Part shown: one piece after another, positions 54,487 to 64,000 of the stretch | How the letters are laid out: each line of letters starts with the position of its first letter | Position numbering within the stretch: position 1 is the first letter of the stretch | From: Neisseria animalis | Lineage (GTDB): Bacteria > Pseudomonadota > Gammaproteobacteria > Burkholderiales > Neisseriaceae | Length of the DNA: 64,000 bases | Direction of reading: 5' to 3' | Assembly (NCBI RefSeq): GCF_900636515.1 | Contig: NZ_LR134287.1 | Span: forward strand, 2,176,946 to 2,240,945 | Made by a program: the position numbers and the translations under genes | Notes under the pieces: model-generated | Told to the model about the DNA's origin: nothing | Seen by the model: the letters and a program-made list of their open reading frames with translations, nothing else | Database searches by the model: none

Positions 54487-54590
54487 GTCGTCCAACACGG
54501 AATCAAACGGAGTGGCGGACTTGCTGCTTCAACAGTTGCGCCAAGCCCTCTCTGGGCAAAACGCAGCAAGGTCGCATCATTTTACGCGAA
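54487..54590 (+). repeat. Decayed long-type Correia-like element
   Basis: GTCGTCCAACACGGAATCAA at the left and GCCAAGCCCTCTCTGGGCAA with GCAAGGTCGCATCATTTTAC at the right align with the long element at 37481-37626. It lacks the ATAGTAC core and is shortened. It lies between the LprI-like and ABC1 genes. Confidence 0.45.
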
Positions 54591-54622
54591 CGGCTGCATC
54601 TTTATTGCCGCCGCACCCGCCG

Positions 54623-56269
54623 CTAATGTTTGCCCGACCGCCAAATCGACCACATAATCCACAAGCTGTTGGCAAACGCCAGCAGATAGCCGATAAACCC
54701 AATCAGTTTCGGCCCGGTCTCAATACTCATCACAATAGACGAGCCGATGATGAGCGCGGCGGTTACGATACCCATCGTCAGGCGGTTGGTGGCGCGGTCC
54801 AACTGGTGCCCGAACTGGTCGAACCTTTTAAAATCAAGGGTAATGCCCATCTGCCCTTTTTGCAGACGGCGGCTCAGACGGAACACGCTCTGCGGCAGCT
54901 CGTCCGCCGCCTGAAGCAGCGTATGCAGGTGCATTTTGCTCTTGCGGGCAAGCTGCTTGGGCGAAGTCCGCTCTTGAAAAGCGTCCAATACAATCGGCTT
55001 TGCCCGTTCCAGCAACTCGATTTTACCGTCCAACCGCTTCACCACGCCCTCCAGCGTAATCAGCGTTTTAAACAGCATCACCAAATCTCCCGGCAGCGTC
55101 AGACTGTGGCGGCGCATGATTTGGGTAATGTCGTTGATGACTTGGCTGATACGCAAATCGCGCACCGGCGTGTGTTCGTAGTTCAGCAGCATTTCCAACA
55201 CATCTGCTCCGAGCAGGTTTTCATCGGGCAAGTCGCCCTCCGCCCAGTTGCTCAATACATACTGCATGGTAAATTGGTCTTTGTTGGCCAGCGCGGTCAG
55301 CAGCTCGACAATCTCACGCCGGCGCGTACTGCTGAGGTGGCCGACCAAACCGAAATCAATCAGCGTAATCCGTCCGTCACCGTTCACAAAAATATTGCCC
55401 GGGTGCGGATCGGCGTGGAAAAAACCCTGCTTCAAAATCATGGTAAACAGCGTATCGGTAATCCGTTCCGCCAGCCGCGCGCGCATTGCAGACGGCATTT
55501 CATCAATATCGATGTTTTTCAGCAGCGTATCGCCGATATGCTCCTGAACCAGAATCTGACGGTTGGAAATTTCCGGATAAACCGTCGGAATATGGATAAA
55601 CTCATGCCCCTCGAAAGTCTGCCCGAACCGCTGCATATAACGCAACTCTACCGACAAATCGGTTTCCTTTGCCAAACTACGGGCAAAATACTGCACCATC
55701 TGCACCGGCTGGTAGCGGCGCGTTTCCGGAATCTCCGACTCAATCAGGCTGGCAAGATGGTTCAAAATCCGCAAATCCGCCTGAATCACCGGCTCAATGT
55801 CGGGGCGTTTGATTTTAACCGCCACCGTCTCCCCGCTGACCAACACCGCCTGATGCACCTGTGCGATAGATGCGCTGCCGACCGGCCGGGGGTTGATGTA
55901 TCGGAAGACTTCCCCTACCGGCCTGCCCAGTTGCGATTCGACCAGCGTTTCAATATCGCCGAACGGAATCGGCGCAACATTGCTTTGCAGCCGCTCAAAT
56001 TCCTCAATCCATTCCGCGCTGAAAATATCCACCCGCGTCGACAACACCTGCCCCAACTTGATAAACGTCGGACCCAGCTCCTCAAAAGCCATACGGAAGC
56101 GGCGCGGCGTACTCAAATAACGGCTCTTCGGGTCTGCCTGCGTTTTATCGCCCTGATGCACCGGCTTGATGCGCTGCACAAAACTGCCCAGCCCGTGCTT
56201 GGTCAGAATGGTCATAATCTCGCGCATCCGCGACAAATCGCGCAAGGCCAGCAAAGTCGGAATCATCAT
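54623..56269 (-). CDS. ubiB: ABC1/UbiB-family atypical kinase
   Basis: The 548-residue protein has the ABC1 kinase-like fold: AFEELGPTFIKLGQVLSTRVDIF (KxGQ motif), GSASIAQVHQAVLVSGETVAVKIKRP (Ala-rich nucleotide loop and Lys), GFFHADPHPGNIFVN (catalytic HxDxxxxN) and LIDFGLVG (DFG). Two C-terminal membrane helices (LTMGIVTAALIIGSSIVM, GPKLIGFIGYLLAFANSLW) anchor it. The family supports ubiquinone synthesis. The N-terminus differs from E. coli UbiB, so the exact symbol is provisional. ATG at 56269 or 56266; upstream GTG at 56278 is rejected. Confidence 0.88.
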   Translation of the reverse strand: MMIPTLLALRDLSRMREIMTILTKHGLGSFVQRIKPVHQGDKTQADPKSRYLSTPRRFRMAFEELGPTFIKLGQVLSTRVDIFSAEWIEEFERLQSNVAPIPFGDIETLVESQLGRPVGEVFRYINPRPVGSASIAQVHQAVLVSGETVAVKIKRPDIEPVIQADLRILNHLASLIESEIPETRRYQPVQMVQYFARSLAKETDLSVELRYMQRFGQTFEGHEFIHIPTVYPEISNRQILVQEHIGDTLLKNIDIDEMPSAMRARLAERITDTLFTMILKQGFFHADPHPGNIFVNGDGRITLIDFGLVGHLSSTRRREIVELLTALANKDQFTMQYVLSNWAEGDLPDENLLGADVLEMLLNYEHTPVRDLRISQVINDITQIMRRHSLTLPGDLVMLFKTLITLEGVVKRLDGKIELLERAKPIVLDAFQERTSPKQLARKSKMHLHTLLQAADELPQSVFRLSRRLQKGQMGITLDFKRFDQFGHQLDRATNRLTMGIVTAALIIGSSIVMSIETGPKLIGFIGYLLAFANSLWIMWSIWRSGKH

Positions 56270-56489
56270 GAGAAGCACTCTTTATAAAAATATTGAAAAT
56301 CAAACCATTAACGCAATCTAACCATTGCTTTTTTGCCAAATCGGCCGTTTTTTATATACAATCGGCCTGATAAAAGAAAGTTACAGCATAACATACAGTG
56401 CAATCAAATAAGAACCGCGCGCACCGCCGCTTTTTTATTTGATTGCACCGTTATTTGCAGGCGCAACAGCCGTCTGCACGGAATCAGAT

Positions 56490-57119
56490 ATGAACAAGAT
56501 TTTCCGGCCGGCAGCCATTCTGTCGGCACTCTGCCTGCTCTTTGCAGGCGGTTTTGCCTATGCCGACGAGCTGGAAAACCTGCTCAACCGGCAAAACGAC
56601 CGCCAGCAGATTTTACGGCTGTTTGACAACGGTACAACAACCTCCCCCGCCCCGAAAAAAGCCGTTGCCCAAAAAATAAGCGTATCCCCCCCTTCCCCGC
56701 AGCCCGACAACAACGGCAATGCCGACGAACTGATCCGCAGCGCCATGGGACTGCTCGGCGTTGCCTACCGCTACGGCGGCACATCGGCCGCAACCGGTTT
56801 CGACTGTAGCGGTTTCATGCAACACATTTTCCGCCGCAGCATGGGCATGACCCTGCCGCGCACTTCCGCCGAACAAGCCAAGCTGGGAACGCACGTTGAC
56901 CGCAGCGATTTACAGCCCGGAGACATGGTGTTTTTCCGCACCATGGGACGCGGGCGCATTTCCCACGTCGGCCTCTATATCGGCAACAACCGCTTTATCC
57001 ACGCGCCCCGCACCGGTAAGACCATTGAAATCACCAGTTTGAGCAACAAATACTGGGGTTCCAAATACGCCTTCGGCCGCCGCGTTAAAAAACATGATTC
57101 CGCCCGATTCGTCAATTAA
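56490..57119 (+). CDS. NlpC/P60 cell-wall peptidase
   Basis: The 209-residue secreted protein has a signal peptide (MNKIFRPAAILSALCLLFAGGFAYA), a low-complexity Pro-rich linker (about 50-75) and an NlpC/P60 domain. The catalytic Cys106 is in TGFDCSGFMQ, His159 in RISHVGLYIG and a third polar residue, His171, in FIHAPRTG. It should cleave peptidoglycan stem peptides. It starts at 56490 after an uptake sequence; a longer frame start at 56439 is rejected. The next gene follows in 9 bases. Confidence 0.93.
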   Translation: MNKIFRPAAILSALCLLFAGGFAYADELENLLNRQNDRQQILRLFDNGTTTSPAPKKAVAQKISVSPPSPQPDNNGNADELIRSAMGLLGVAYRYGGTSAATGFDCSGFMQHIFRRSMGMTLPRTSAEQAKLGTHVDRSDLQPGDMVFFRTMGRGRISHVGLYIGNNRFIHAPRTGKTIEITSLSNKYWGSKYAFGRRVKKHDSARFVN

Positions 57120-57128
57120 GGAAACCGC

Positions 57129-57356
57129 ATGAGTATGCCTGAAATGCCCAAATGGTACAGCGACGACGGACAAATCGTCTCCTGCACCGAAAAAGTCAAA
57201 GTCATGACCGAAAACATGACCGAACTCTACCAGCTTGCCCAAGATGCTTTTGAAGACGCGCTCCTGATGGGTTGCGGCGAAGCGCAACTGCGCGAATACC
57301 TGCAGGCACTGGTTGCCGGTGTGGAAAACCCCTACCGTCCGCTAAACAACCGCTGA
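57129..57356 (+). CDS. Conserved small protein of unknown function
   Basis: The 75-residue protein (MSMPEMPKWYSDDGQIVSC, then ENMTELYQLAQDAFEDALLMGCGEAQLREYLQALVAGVENPY) is helical and resembles conserved small neisserial proteins. It lies 9 bases after the NlpC/P60 gene and is probably co-transcribed. AAGGAAA precedes the ATG. Function unknown. Confidence 0.8.
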   Translation: MSMPEMPKWYSDDGQIVSCTEKVKVMTENMTELYQLAQDAFEDALLMGCGEAQLREYLQALVAGVENPYRPLNNR

Positions 57357-57370
57357 TTCCGCCCGACCAA

Positions 57371-57432
57371 GCCGTCTGCAAAATACCAACAGTTAACACA
57401 TTTCGCGTCCGTGCATTTTGCAGACGGCATTT
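57371..57432. terminator. Uptake-sequence inverted pair after the NlpC operon
   Basis: AGCCGTCTGCAAAATA and TATTTTGCAGACGGCA-like arms flank about 30 bases. The pairing is good but the loop is long, so termination is uncertain. Confidence 0.45.
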
Positions 57433-57462
57433 GCGGCGGCAAATCAGGTATAATCGCACTGA

Positions 57463-58992
<1,530 letters not shown>

Positions 58993-59000
58993 ACCGTGAA

Positions 59001-59046
59001 ACAGGCCGTCTGCAATTTCCACCCTGTATTTTGCAGACGGCCTTTC
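59001..59046. terminator. Uptake-sequence hairpin after purB
   Basis: CAGGCCGTCTGCAA and TTGCAGACGGCCTT form a stem around a 15-base loop directly after purB. Confidence 0.7.
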
Positions 59047-59071
59047 CGCACACCATAAGAAAGGACAAGCC

Positions 59072-59413
59072 ATGAAACGCCTGTTGACCGTTGCCGCCGC
59101 TTCACTGCTTGCGGCATCCGTGTACGCCGACGCTGCCGACGACGCGCTGTTGGGCGCACAATCCGCCTACCGCGCCGCCTTGAAAGCGCAAACCGACAAC
59201 GACAGCAAAATCATTTATCTGCAAACCGAGCTGAACAATGCCCAAGCGCGGCTGACACAAGCCCAAGCCGACATCAGCCGTCTGCAAGGCGAACTGCAAA
59301 ACGCCCAAGCCGTGAAAACCCAACAGGCAAGCGTATTGCAACAGGCCGGCGAACGCTTGGACTCTGCATGGAATGCGGTGTATGGTGTCGGCGGGACGCG
59401 CGCGGGGCAATAA
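59072..59413 (+). CDS. Secreted coiled-coil protein
   Basis: The 113-residue protein has a signal peptide (MKRLLTVAAASLLAASVYA). The mature domain is almost all Ala/Gln/Leu heptads (LQTELNNAQARLTQAQADIS, LQGELQNAQAVKTQ), predicted to form a coiled coil. It ends in a short Gly-rich tail. AAAGGACAAG precedes the ATG. It is probably periplasmic; function unknown. A MITE follows 42 bases later. Confidence 0.75.
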   Translation: MKRLLTVAAASLLAASVYADAADDALLGAQSAYRAALKAQTDNDSKIIYLQTELNNAQARLTQAQADISRLQGELQNAQAVKTQQASVLQQAGERLDSAWNAVYGVGGTRAGQ

Positions 59414-59455
59414 CTTCGGATAAAACAAAAAAGGTCTGAACGGACATTTTTGACA

Positions 59456-59562
59456 TATAGTCGAATAAAATAAGAATGAGACAAGGCAGCGAAGCCGCAG
59501 ACAGTACACATAGTACGGCAAGGCAAAGCAACGCTGTATCATTCTTATTTTAAATGACTATA
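59456..59562 (+). repeat. Correia-like 107-bp MITE, copy 8
   Basis: Same sequence and orientation as copy 1, in the gap after the coiled-coil gene. Confidence 0.9.
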
Positions 59563-59915
59563 CAACCGCCCGAAAATTGAATAAACATCTTGAAAGTGAC
59601 TACTTCAAAGCCCAAGCAAGCAGGCGGGTGTAAAACCCGTCCCTACAAGCCCTTGCAATGAATTTTGAAAAGTCTCAGGCCGTCTGTAAAATACCGCTTC
59701 ATTTTGCAGACGGCCTTTTTTTGCCATACGCTTGCAGGCAAGCGCGCAAAAAGCAACAACGGGCAACAAGCCATCGGACACAGCTTAAATCTATGCGCCG
59801 CTGCGCCTTGCCCATCAAGCACAGCCGCCGCTCCATATTGTCTGAAGTTTTGCCGCCTTGTCTCATGCCGTGTTGCTCATATCGGCAAGCAACCCTTTAT
59901 CGGAAGTTTTCCGTT
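59563..59915. other. Gene-free region before the YccS-like gene
   Basis: It holds an uptake-sequence hairpin (arms about 59676-59692 and 59701-59719) and otherwise short frames without ribosome sites. GCGGGTGTAAAACCCGT forms a small hairpin near 59625. I see no gene. Confidence 0.55.
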
Positions 59916-62066
59916 TTACCCCTCCTGCGCCACCGGCTCTTCAGTTGGGTTTAAAGCCAGATAACACGGCTCGAGCTGGCGGGCAATCAGGCTCAACTGC
60001 TGCCACAAAACGCTGCCTTGGCGGTTGTCGGGAATATCGGCGTACAGGGCTTCCAAGTCTTCTCGCACGGCGGACAAGGCCGTCTGAAAAGTCTGCCCGT
60101 CCCATTCCGGCATGGCTTTCAGCAACTCTGCAATGCGGTGCGCGGTATGGTAAAACTGTTCGGTAAACGCTTCACCGCAATCCTGCGCCATATGGTTGCG
60201 GTATGCGCCGAGCGCGGAGATGTAGCCCATCAGCGCATAACTGTGTTTGAGCAGGGTAAAGCCGTCTGCAATCTGGCTGCCGTATTTTTTCGGCTCGCTG
60301 CTCATTTCCGACAGGCTGCTGGACAGGGCGGCAATGCGTTCGTGTGCCTGACGGCGCACGGTACGGTAACTGACATCATCGCGGCTGCCGTGTTGCAACT
60401 GTTCCAAAATTTTATCGAGGTATGCACCGTTGCCGCCGAGGGCTTTGGCTGCGGTCAGCTTCAAGGTCAGGTAACGCCAATCCGGCCACAGATACGATAC
60501 CGCCGCCCATGCCAAGACCGAACCGATAACGGTATCGATAATCCGAACCGGCAGCGCGCTGTACACGTCCAAGCCGGCCAGCGAGAAGCTGGTCAGCGCC
60601 TGAATGGTAATGAAAAAGGTGGAAAAGCTATATTTGTAGGAACGGCTCATGAAAAACAGCGTGGTGCTGGCAATCACAATCCACAGTTTGGTTTCCACCG
60701 AAGGCGTGAAATACGGCACGAGCGAACCGACCACCACGCCGAGTACCGTACCGCCGATACGCTGGTACACGCGGCTTTTGGTGGCCGCATAGTTCGGCTG
60801 GCACACAAACAGCGCGGTCAACAGAATCCAGTAGCCGAGGTGGAGGTGCAGCATTTCGACAATCAGGCAGGCAGCGGCCACGACAACCGACAGTCGCACG
60901 GCATGGCGGAACACGGCCGACTCAAAATTAAGCTGGCTTTTCACGTTCTGCCAAGCATACCGCCAACCGCTGCCTTCCATGCCGGCGATACGGCTGGCTT
61001 CGGATTCGTTTTCCAAATCGCGGTGGCTGACGTTTTCAAGCTGCTGGAGCTGGTGATCGACCGTAGAAAGATTATGCAGCAACTGCTGGATATGGTGCAC
61101 ATCGCGGTTGCGGATATGGCCGTCTGCATACAGGCGCAGCGACTCGCGGCAGCCTTGCATCGCCCGCCCCAAACGCTTGCTGTAAGTATAATTTTTACCG
61201 CCGGTCAGCGCGGCGGCGACATTCCGGCACGCCTGCCCCTGCATTTCCAGCAGGCGGTGGATACGGAAAATCAAATCGGTATTTTTGAGTTTGTCGGAAA
61301 GTTCGGCATAATCGACATGCGCCGAACTGATGCGCTCGTGAATATCCTGCGCGGTAAAGTAATAGCGCAGCATACGGGCGGTACGGGGGTGGCGGTGCTG
61401 CCCGCGCAAGCGGTAAAACAGCGCGGCACGGCATTGGTTGAACGCGGCAATCACGCCGGTATTTTTCATGGCCAAGTCAATTTGGCGGTTGCCCAGCCAA
61501 GCAGCCTCGTCCGGATCGAAAAAATCGGCTTTGGCATCGAAATATTCACCCAGCGCTTCATAGGCTTTCGCCATACTTTCCTGTACGGGGCGGTTGGGAA
61601 AAAGTATGTGGAACACCAGCGTACACGCACTGTACAGCAGCGTGCCGAGCAAAATCATCACCGGATTGGTCAGCCAAAATGTTTCGGGGGTGTAGGTGAG
61701 CGATGTATAAGTGGCCACCGCCAGCGCGCCGAATGCAAAGGTGCGGTAACGCAAGCCAATTGCCCCCAAAATGGTAAAGCCGAACGTCATCGCAGTCATT
61801 GCGGCAATAAACGGCAAACCCGTTCCCAACGTGCTTTGCGCGGTAAGCGATGCAACGGTAAACAGAAACACCGTGATAATGATGTTTTTCAGACGGCCTG
61901 TCAGACGGTTATCCAAATCCACCAAACCGCCGGCGATAATCCCCAACACCAGCGGCATCGCCAAAGCAGGCACGTCAAACCGCCAAACCAAAGTTGCAGC
62001 AATAAACACGCTGGCCAATACGGGCAGCGAGGTCAGCAGCAGGGGTTTGAGCGGAGGCGTTTTCAT
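59916..62066 (-). CDS. YccS/YhfK-type membrane protein
   Basis: The 716-residue protein has two blocks of about six membrane helices each (about 10-150 and 390-510; LSVVVAAACLIVEMLHLHLGYWILLTALFVCQP). Large cytoplasmic helical segments separate and follow them. It matches the YccS/FUSC-like family related to aromatic acid exporters. QPNYAATKSRVYQRIGGTVLGVVVG is the conserved loop-helix of this family. Substrate unknown. ATG at 62066; the longer frame to 62231 reads through an uptake-sequence pair. Confidence 0.88.
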   Translation of the reverse strand: MKTPPLKPLLLTSLPVLASVFIAATLVWRFDVPALAMPLVLGIIAGGLVDLDNRLTGRLKNIIITVFLFTVASLTAQSTLGTGLPFIAAMTAMTFGFTILGAIGLRYRTFAFGALAVATYTSLTYTPETFWLTNPVMILLGTLLYSACTLVFHILFPNRPVQESMAKAYEALGEYFDAKADFFDPDEAAWLGNRQIDLAMKNTGVIAAFNQCRAALFYRLRGQHRHPRTARMLRYYFTAQDIHERISSAHVDYAELSDKLKNTDLIFRIHRLLEMQGQACRNVAAALTGGKNYTYSKRLGRAMQGCRESLRLYADGHIRNRDVHHIQQLLHNLSTVDHQLQQLENVSHRDLENESEASRIAGMEGSGWRYAWQNVKSQLNFESAVFRHAVRLSVVVAAACLIVEMLHLHLGYWILLTALFVCQPNYAATKSRVYQRIGGTVLGVVVGSLVPYFTPSVETKLWIVIASTTLFFMSRSYKYSFSTFFITIQALTSFSLAGLDVYSALPVRIIDTVIGSVLAWAAVSYLWPDWRYLTLKLTAAKALGGNGAYLDKILEQLQHGSRDDVSYRTVRRQAHERIAALSSSLSEMSSEPKKYGSQIADGFTLLKHSYALMGYISALGAYRNHMAQDCGEAFTEQFYHTAHRIAELLKAMPEWDGQTFQTALSAVREDLEALYADIPDNRQGSVLWQQLSLIARQLEPCYLALNPTEEPVAQEG

Positions 62067-62160
62067 ATTGTCGGGCAAATCATTACAAAACAAACGGAAT
62101 TTTAACAGCAAATGCGACAGTACCGCACGTTTTGTGCCGCCGTTTGCCGTCCGAACAGCC

Positions 62161-62222
62161 AAAGGCCGTCTGCAAAACCGCCTTCCGCACAACATTCCGG
62201 AAACAGTTTTGCAGACGGCCCA
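62161..62222. terminator. Uptake-sequence pair between bolA-like and YccS-like genes
   Basis: AAAGGCCGTCTGCAAAAC and GTTTTGCAGACGGCC flank about 30 bases that include a CCGGAA hairpin. It lies just after the BolA-like stop on the minus strand. Confidence 0.6.
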
Positions 62223-62234
62223 AATCCGCAAAAA

Positions 62235-62480
62235 TTATTGTTTGGCCGCCCATTCCGCAGGCGTGGCGGCGGTACTGATGGACAGCGCATGCAGTTCGTT
62301 GCTGGCGAGTTTTTCCTTCAAACCGTCTTTAATCAGGCGGTGGCGCGCCAGCCGAGCCTTTCCCTCGAATGCGGACGAAACAATCACCGCAAAAAAGTGG
62401 TGGCCGTCGCCCTCCACTTCCACATATTCACACGGCGCAACGCCTTCGATCAACGCTTTGACTTGTTCGGTGGTCAGCAT
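62235..62480 (-). CDS. ibaG: BolA-family protein, IbaG type
   Basis: The 81-residue protein has the BolA fold with VEGDGHHFFAVIVSSAFEGKARLARHRLI and a C-terminal ELHALSISTAATPAEW, closest to IbaG/YrbA rather than BolA itself. Such proteins act with monothiol glutaredoxins in iron-sulfur handling. It is divergent from rlmH. Confidence 0.9.
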   Translation of the reverse strand: MLTTEQVKALIEGVAPCEYVEVEGDGHHFFAVIVSSAFEGKARLARHRLIKDGLKEKLASNELHALSISTAATPAEWAAKQ

Positions 62481-62701
62481 AATGAGTCCCTTTGTTCAAA
62501 CGATAAAACCGCGCTCATTATACCGAATAATGCCGCATACGGAATGTTCCGCCCCCGTTTTGCAGACGGCCTTGCTGCCCCGCCCGTGCAACTTTTGCCG
62601 CCCACCTTGGCAAACGACTGCTGTAAGCGGTGCAGAGTAGGGTAAAATCGGCATTCCGAAAGCAAACGCGGCATCATGCCCCGAACACAGAAAGCAGAGC
62701 A

Positions 62702-63172
62702 ATGAACATTACCGTATTGGCCGTCGGCACCAAAATGCCGCGCTGGGTGGACGAAGCCGTAGGAGAATATGCCAAACGCTTCGGCAGAGACATCCACTAC
62801 ACCCTGAAAGAAATCAAACCCGAAAAACGCGGTGCCGGCACCAATGCCGCCCAAGGCATGGCGGCCGAAGAAAAACGCATACTCGAAGCCCTGCCTTCGG
62901 GCGCGTATCTGGTGGTATTGGACGAGCGCGGCAAAGCGCCCACTTCGGTAGAGCTGGCAGCGCATCTGAAACAATGGCAGCAAAACGGCGAACACGTCTG
63001 CTTCGTCATCGGCGGTGCAGACGGCATGACGGATTATCTAAAACAGCAGGCGCGCATGATGATGCGCCTCTCCAGCCTGACCCTGCCGCACGGCATGGTG
63101 CGCGTCCTGCTCACCGAACAACTCTACCGCGCCGTATCAATTCTGCACAACCACCCCTACCACCGCGAATAA
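62702..63172 (+). CDS. rlmH: 23S rRNA pseudouridine-1915 methyltransferase RlmH
   Basis: The 156-residue SPOUT methyltransferase has ITVLAVGTKMPRWVDEAVGEYAKRF at the N-terminus. The knot motifs are LVVLDERGKAPTS, CFVIGGADGM and LTLPHGMVRVLLTEQLYRA, with HPYHRE at the end. It methylates a pseudouridine in helix 69 using SAM. ATG at 62702; an earlier frame start is rejected. Confidence 0.97.
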   Translation: MNITVLAVGTKMPRWVDEAVGEYAKRFGRDIHYTLKEIKPEKRGAGTNAAQGMAAEEKRILEALPSGAYLVVLDERGKAPTSVELAAHLKQWQQNGEHVCFVIGGADGMTDYLKQQARMMMRLSSLTLPHGMVRVLLTEQLYRAVSILHNHPYHRE

Positions 63173-63177
63173 ACACC

Positions 63178-63218
63178 GAAAGGCCGTCTGCAAATCCGAA
63201 AAATGCAGACGGCCTTTT
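63178..63218. terminator. Uptake-sequence hairpin between rlmH and gph
   Basis: AAAGGCCGTCTGCA and TGCAGACGGCCTTTT pair with a 12-base loop between converging genes and can end both transcripts. Confidence 0.85.
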
Positions 63219-63235
63219 CTCCGCTTTCGCCAAAC

Positions 63236-63889
63236 TCAAGCCAATCCGGCAAGAAAATCAGGCAGCTCCGACAAATCATTCAAAACCGCCAAATGCAGCG
63301 AACCCCGAAGCTGCTCCACCGTATGCGCGCCGGTACTGACCGCAACGGCAGGCGCGCCGGCATTGGCCGCCATATCCAAATCATGCGTCGTATCGCCGAC
63401 CACCAAAGTTTCCGAAGGCATCAGCCCCAGCTCGTCACACAGCTTAAACACCATATCCGGCGCAGGTTTGGAAGGCTGCTCGCTGGCACAGGCCGTTGCC
63501 AGCCAAAACCCTGCCGTCTGCGTTTGCGCGATGGCCTTGTCCAGCCCCGTGCGCCCTTTTCCGGTGGCAACAGCCAGCCAATACCCCTGCTCTTTCAAAG
63601 TTTGCAAACAGGGAATTGCGCTGTCAAACAAGCGCATATTGCGGTTATTCGGGTTCAGATAATGTGCCGCATACGTTTCCGCCAACTCCTCATAAAGATG
63701 CTCGCCCAAGTCGGGAGCAAGACGGCGGATAATGCTTGGCAGGTTGTAGCCGATAAGCGGACGGATTTCATCAGCAGCAGGCACAGGCAGGCCGCACGCT
63801 TTGAAACTCTCCTGAAAAGTCGCAATAATCGGGCTGGTCGTATCGGCAAGCGTACCGTCCCAATCAAAAATAACAAGTTTGGGCTGCAT
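63236..63889 (-). CDS. gph: HAD-family phosphatase, phosphoglycolate phosphatase-like
   Basis: The 217-residue protein has the HAD motifs VIFDWDGTLADT (nucleophile and acid Asp), VATGKGRTGLD (motif II), KPAPDMV (Lys, motif III) and VVGDTTHDLDMAANAG (motif IV), with a helical cap of the Gph/PpaX type. It probably dephosphorylates 2-phosphoglycolate, though related HADs act on other small phosphates. ATG at 63889 has AGGAAA upstream. Confidence 0.88.
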   Translation of the reverse strand: MQPKLVIFDWDGTLADTTSPIIATFQESFKACGLPVPAADEIRPLIGYNLPSIIRRLAPDLGEHLYEELAETYAAHYLNPNNRNMRLFDSAIPCLQTLKEQGYWLAVATGKGRTGLDKAIAQTQTAGFWLATACASEQPSKPAPDMVFKLCDELGLMPSETLVVGDTTHDLDMAANAGAPAVAVSTGAHTVEQLRGSLHLAVLNDLSELPDFLAGLA

Positions 63890-64000
63890 ATCATTTCCTA
63901 TATTGTTTCCGCCGCACCGCCTTAAAATACGGCAAATACAGCATATCCGCACAACACGGCAAACCGCTTGCTTCGGCAGCGGTTTCACTCTAACATTATA

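Noticed and set aside
54464..56287. 607-residue open frame antisense to the ABC1/UbiB gene
   Set aside because: Mirror of a gene with all kinase-like motifs; Arg/Gln/His-rich translation with no domain.
59102..59542. Minus-strand frame starting in MITE copy 8 and running across the coiled-coil gene
   Set aside because: All three minus-strand frames of the MITE are open and give the same [23 protein letters not shown] or [11 protein letters not shown] starts at most copies; the extension is antisense to a real gene.
60018..62105. 695-residue open frame antisense to the YccS-like gene
   Set aside because: Composition is rich in Gln/His/Arg with no domain, and the opposite strand encodes a convincing membrane protein.

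Overview
The window is a chromosomal segment of a Neisseria-like betaproteobacterium. Four things point there. It is full of neisserial DNA uptake sequences (GCCGTCTG cores, often as inverted pairs at gene ends). It carries neisserial gene neighbourhoods (minC-minD-minE-oxyR, and a farR/nadR-type MarR regulator next to hpaC). It has Correia-like miniature repeats, and it encodes a periplasmic LigE DNA ligase. Most paired uptake sequences read AGGCCGTCTGCAAA rather than the textbook AGGCCGTCTGAA, so this is probably not N. meningitidis or N. gonorrhoeae. The species cannot be fixed by eye.

Layout. 1-12 kb: a TM2 protein, malate:quinone oxidoreductase, a Spy-like chaperone, a DUF2520 oxidoreductase, the min-oxyR operon, asd, a TerC membrane protein, a CopD-like membrane protein, a glycine-zipper lipoprotein and farR-hpaC. 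12-13.4 kb: a graveyard of decayed repeats and a 905-bp IS630-family element whose transposase is split by a -1 frame change at an A7 run. 13.4-20.4 kb: the complete F1Fo ATP synthase operon atpIBEFHAGDC (minus strand) with a clear promoter. 20.7-41 kb: core housekeeping genes (parB, ubiX, an S49 peptidase, pdxA, mgtE, gpmA, dapD, clcA, argJ, lrgAB, a nitroreductase, an Old Yellow Enzyme, ubiG, an OprD-type porin, a metallo-beta-lactamase-fold hydrolase, ligE). 50.1-64 kb: initiator tRNA-Met, dnaJ, gltS, an LprI-like lipoprotein, an ABC1/UbiB kinase, an NlpC/P60 hydrolase, purB, a YccS-like membrane protein, a BolA/IbaG protein, rlmH and gph.

The most interesting part is an island of about 8.5 kb at 41618-50160, next to the initiator tRNA-Met gene. 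It holds a P4-type integrase, an AlpA-like regulator, Mu-type Gam and Mor homologues, a Mu I-like prohead protease, four unknown small proteins, a zinc-finger/TOPRIM primase and a DUF927 helicase. Beyond the helicase gene lies a 240-bp cluster of 12 GGGTAC/GTACCC repeats with AT-rich tracts that resembles a replication origin. An 18-bp imperfect copy of the tRNA 3' region marks the far end, and ATACCCCC octamers sit at both ends. There are no capsid, tail or terminase genes. I read it as a small replicating phage satellite (P4/PICI-like organisation) that may depend on a Mu-like helper; the family calls are from sequence reading, the helper idea is inference.

A 107-bp Correia-like MITE occurs eight times, almost identical and always in the same orientation. 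Its terminal inverted repeats closely resemble those of the IS630-family element at 12.5 kb, which could be the source of its transposase.
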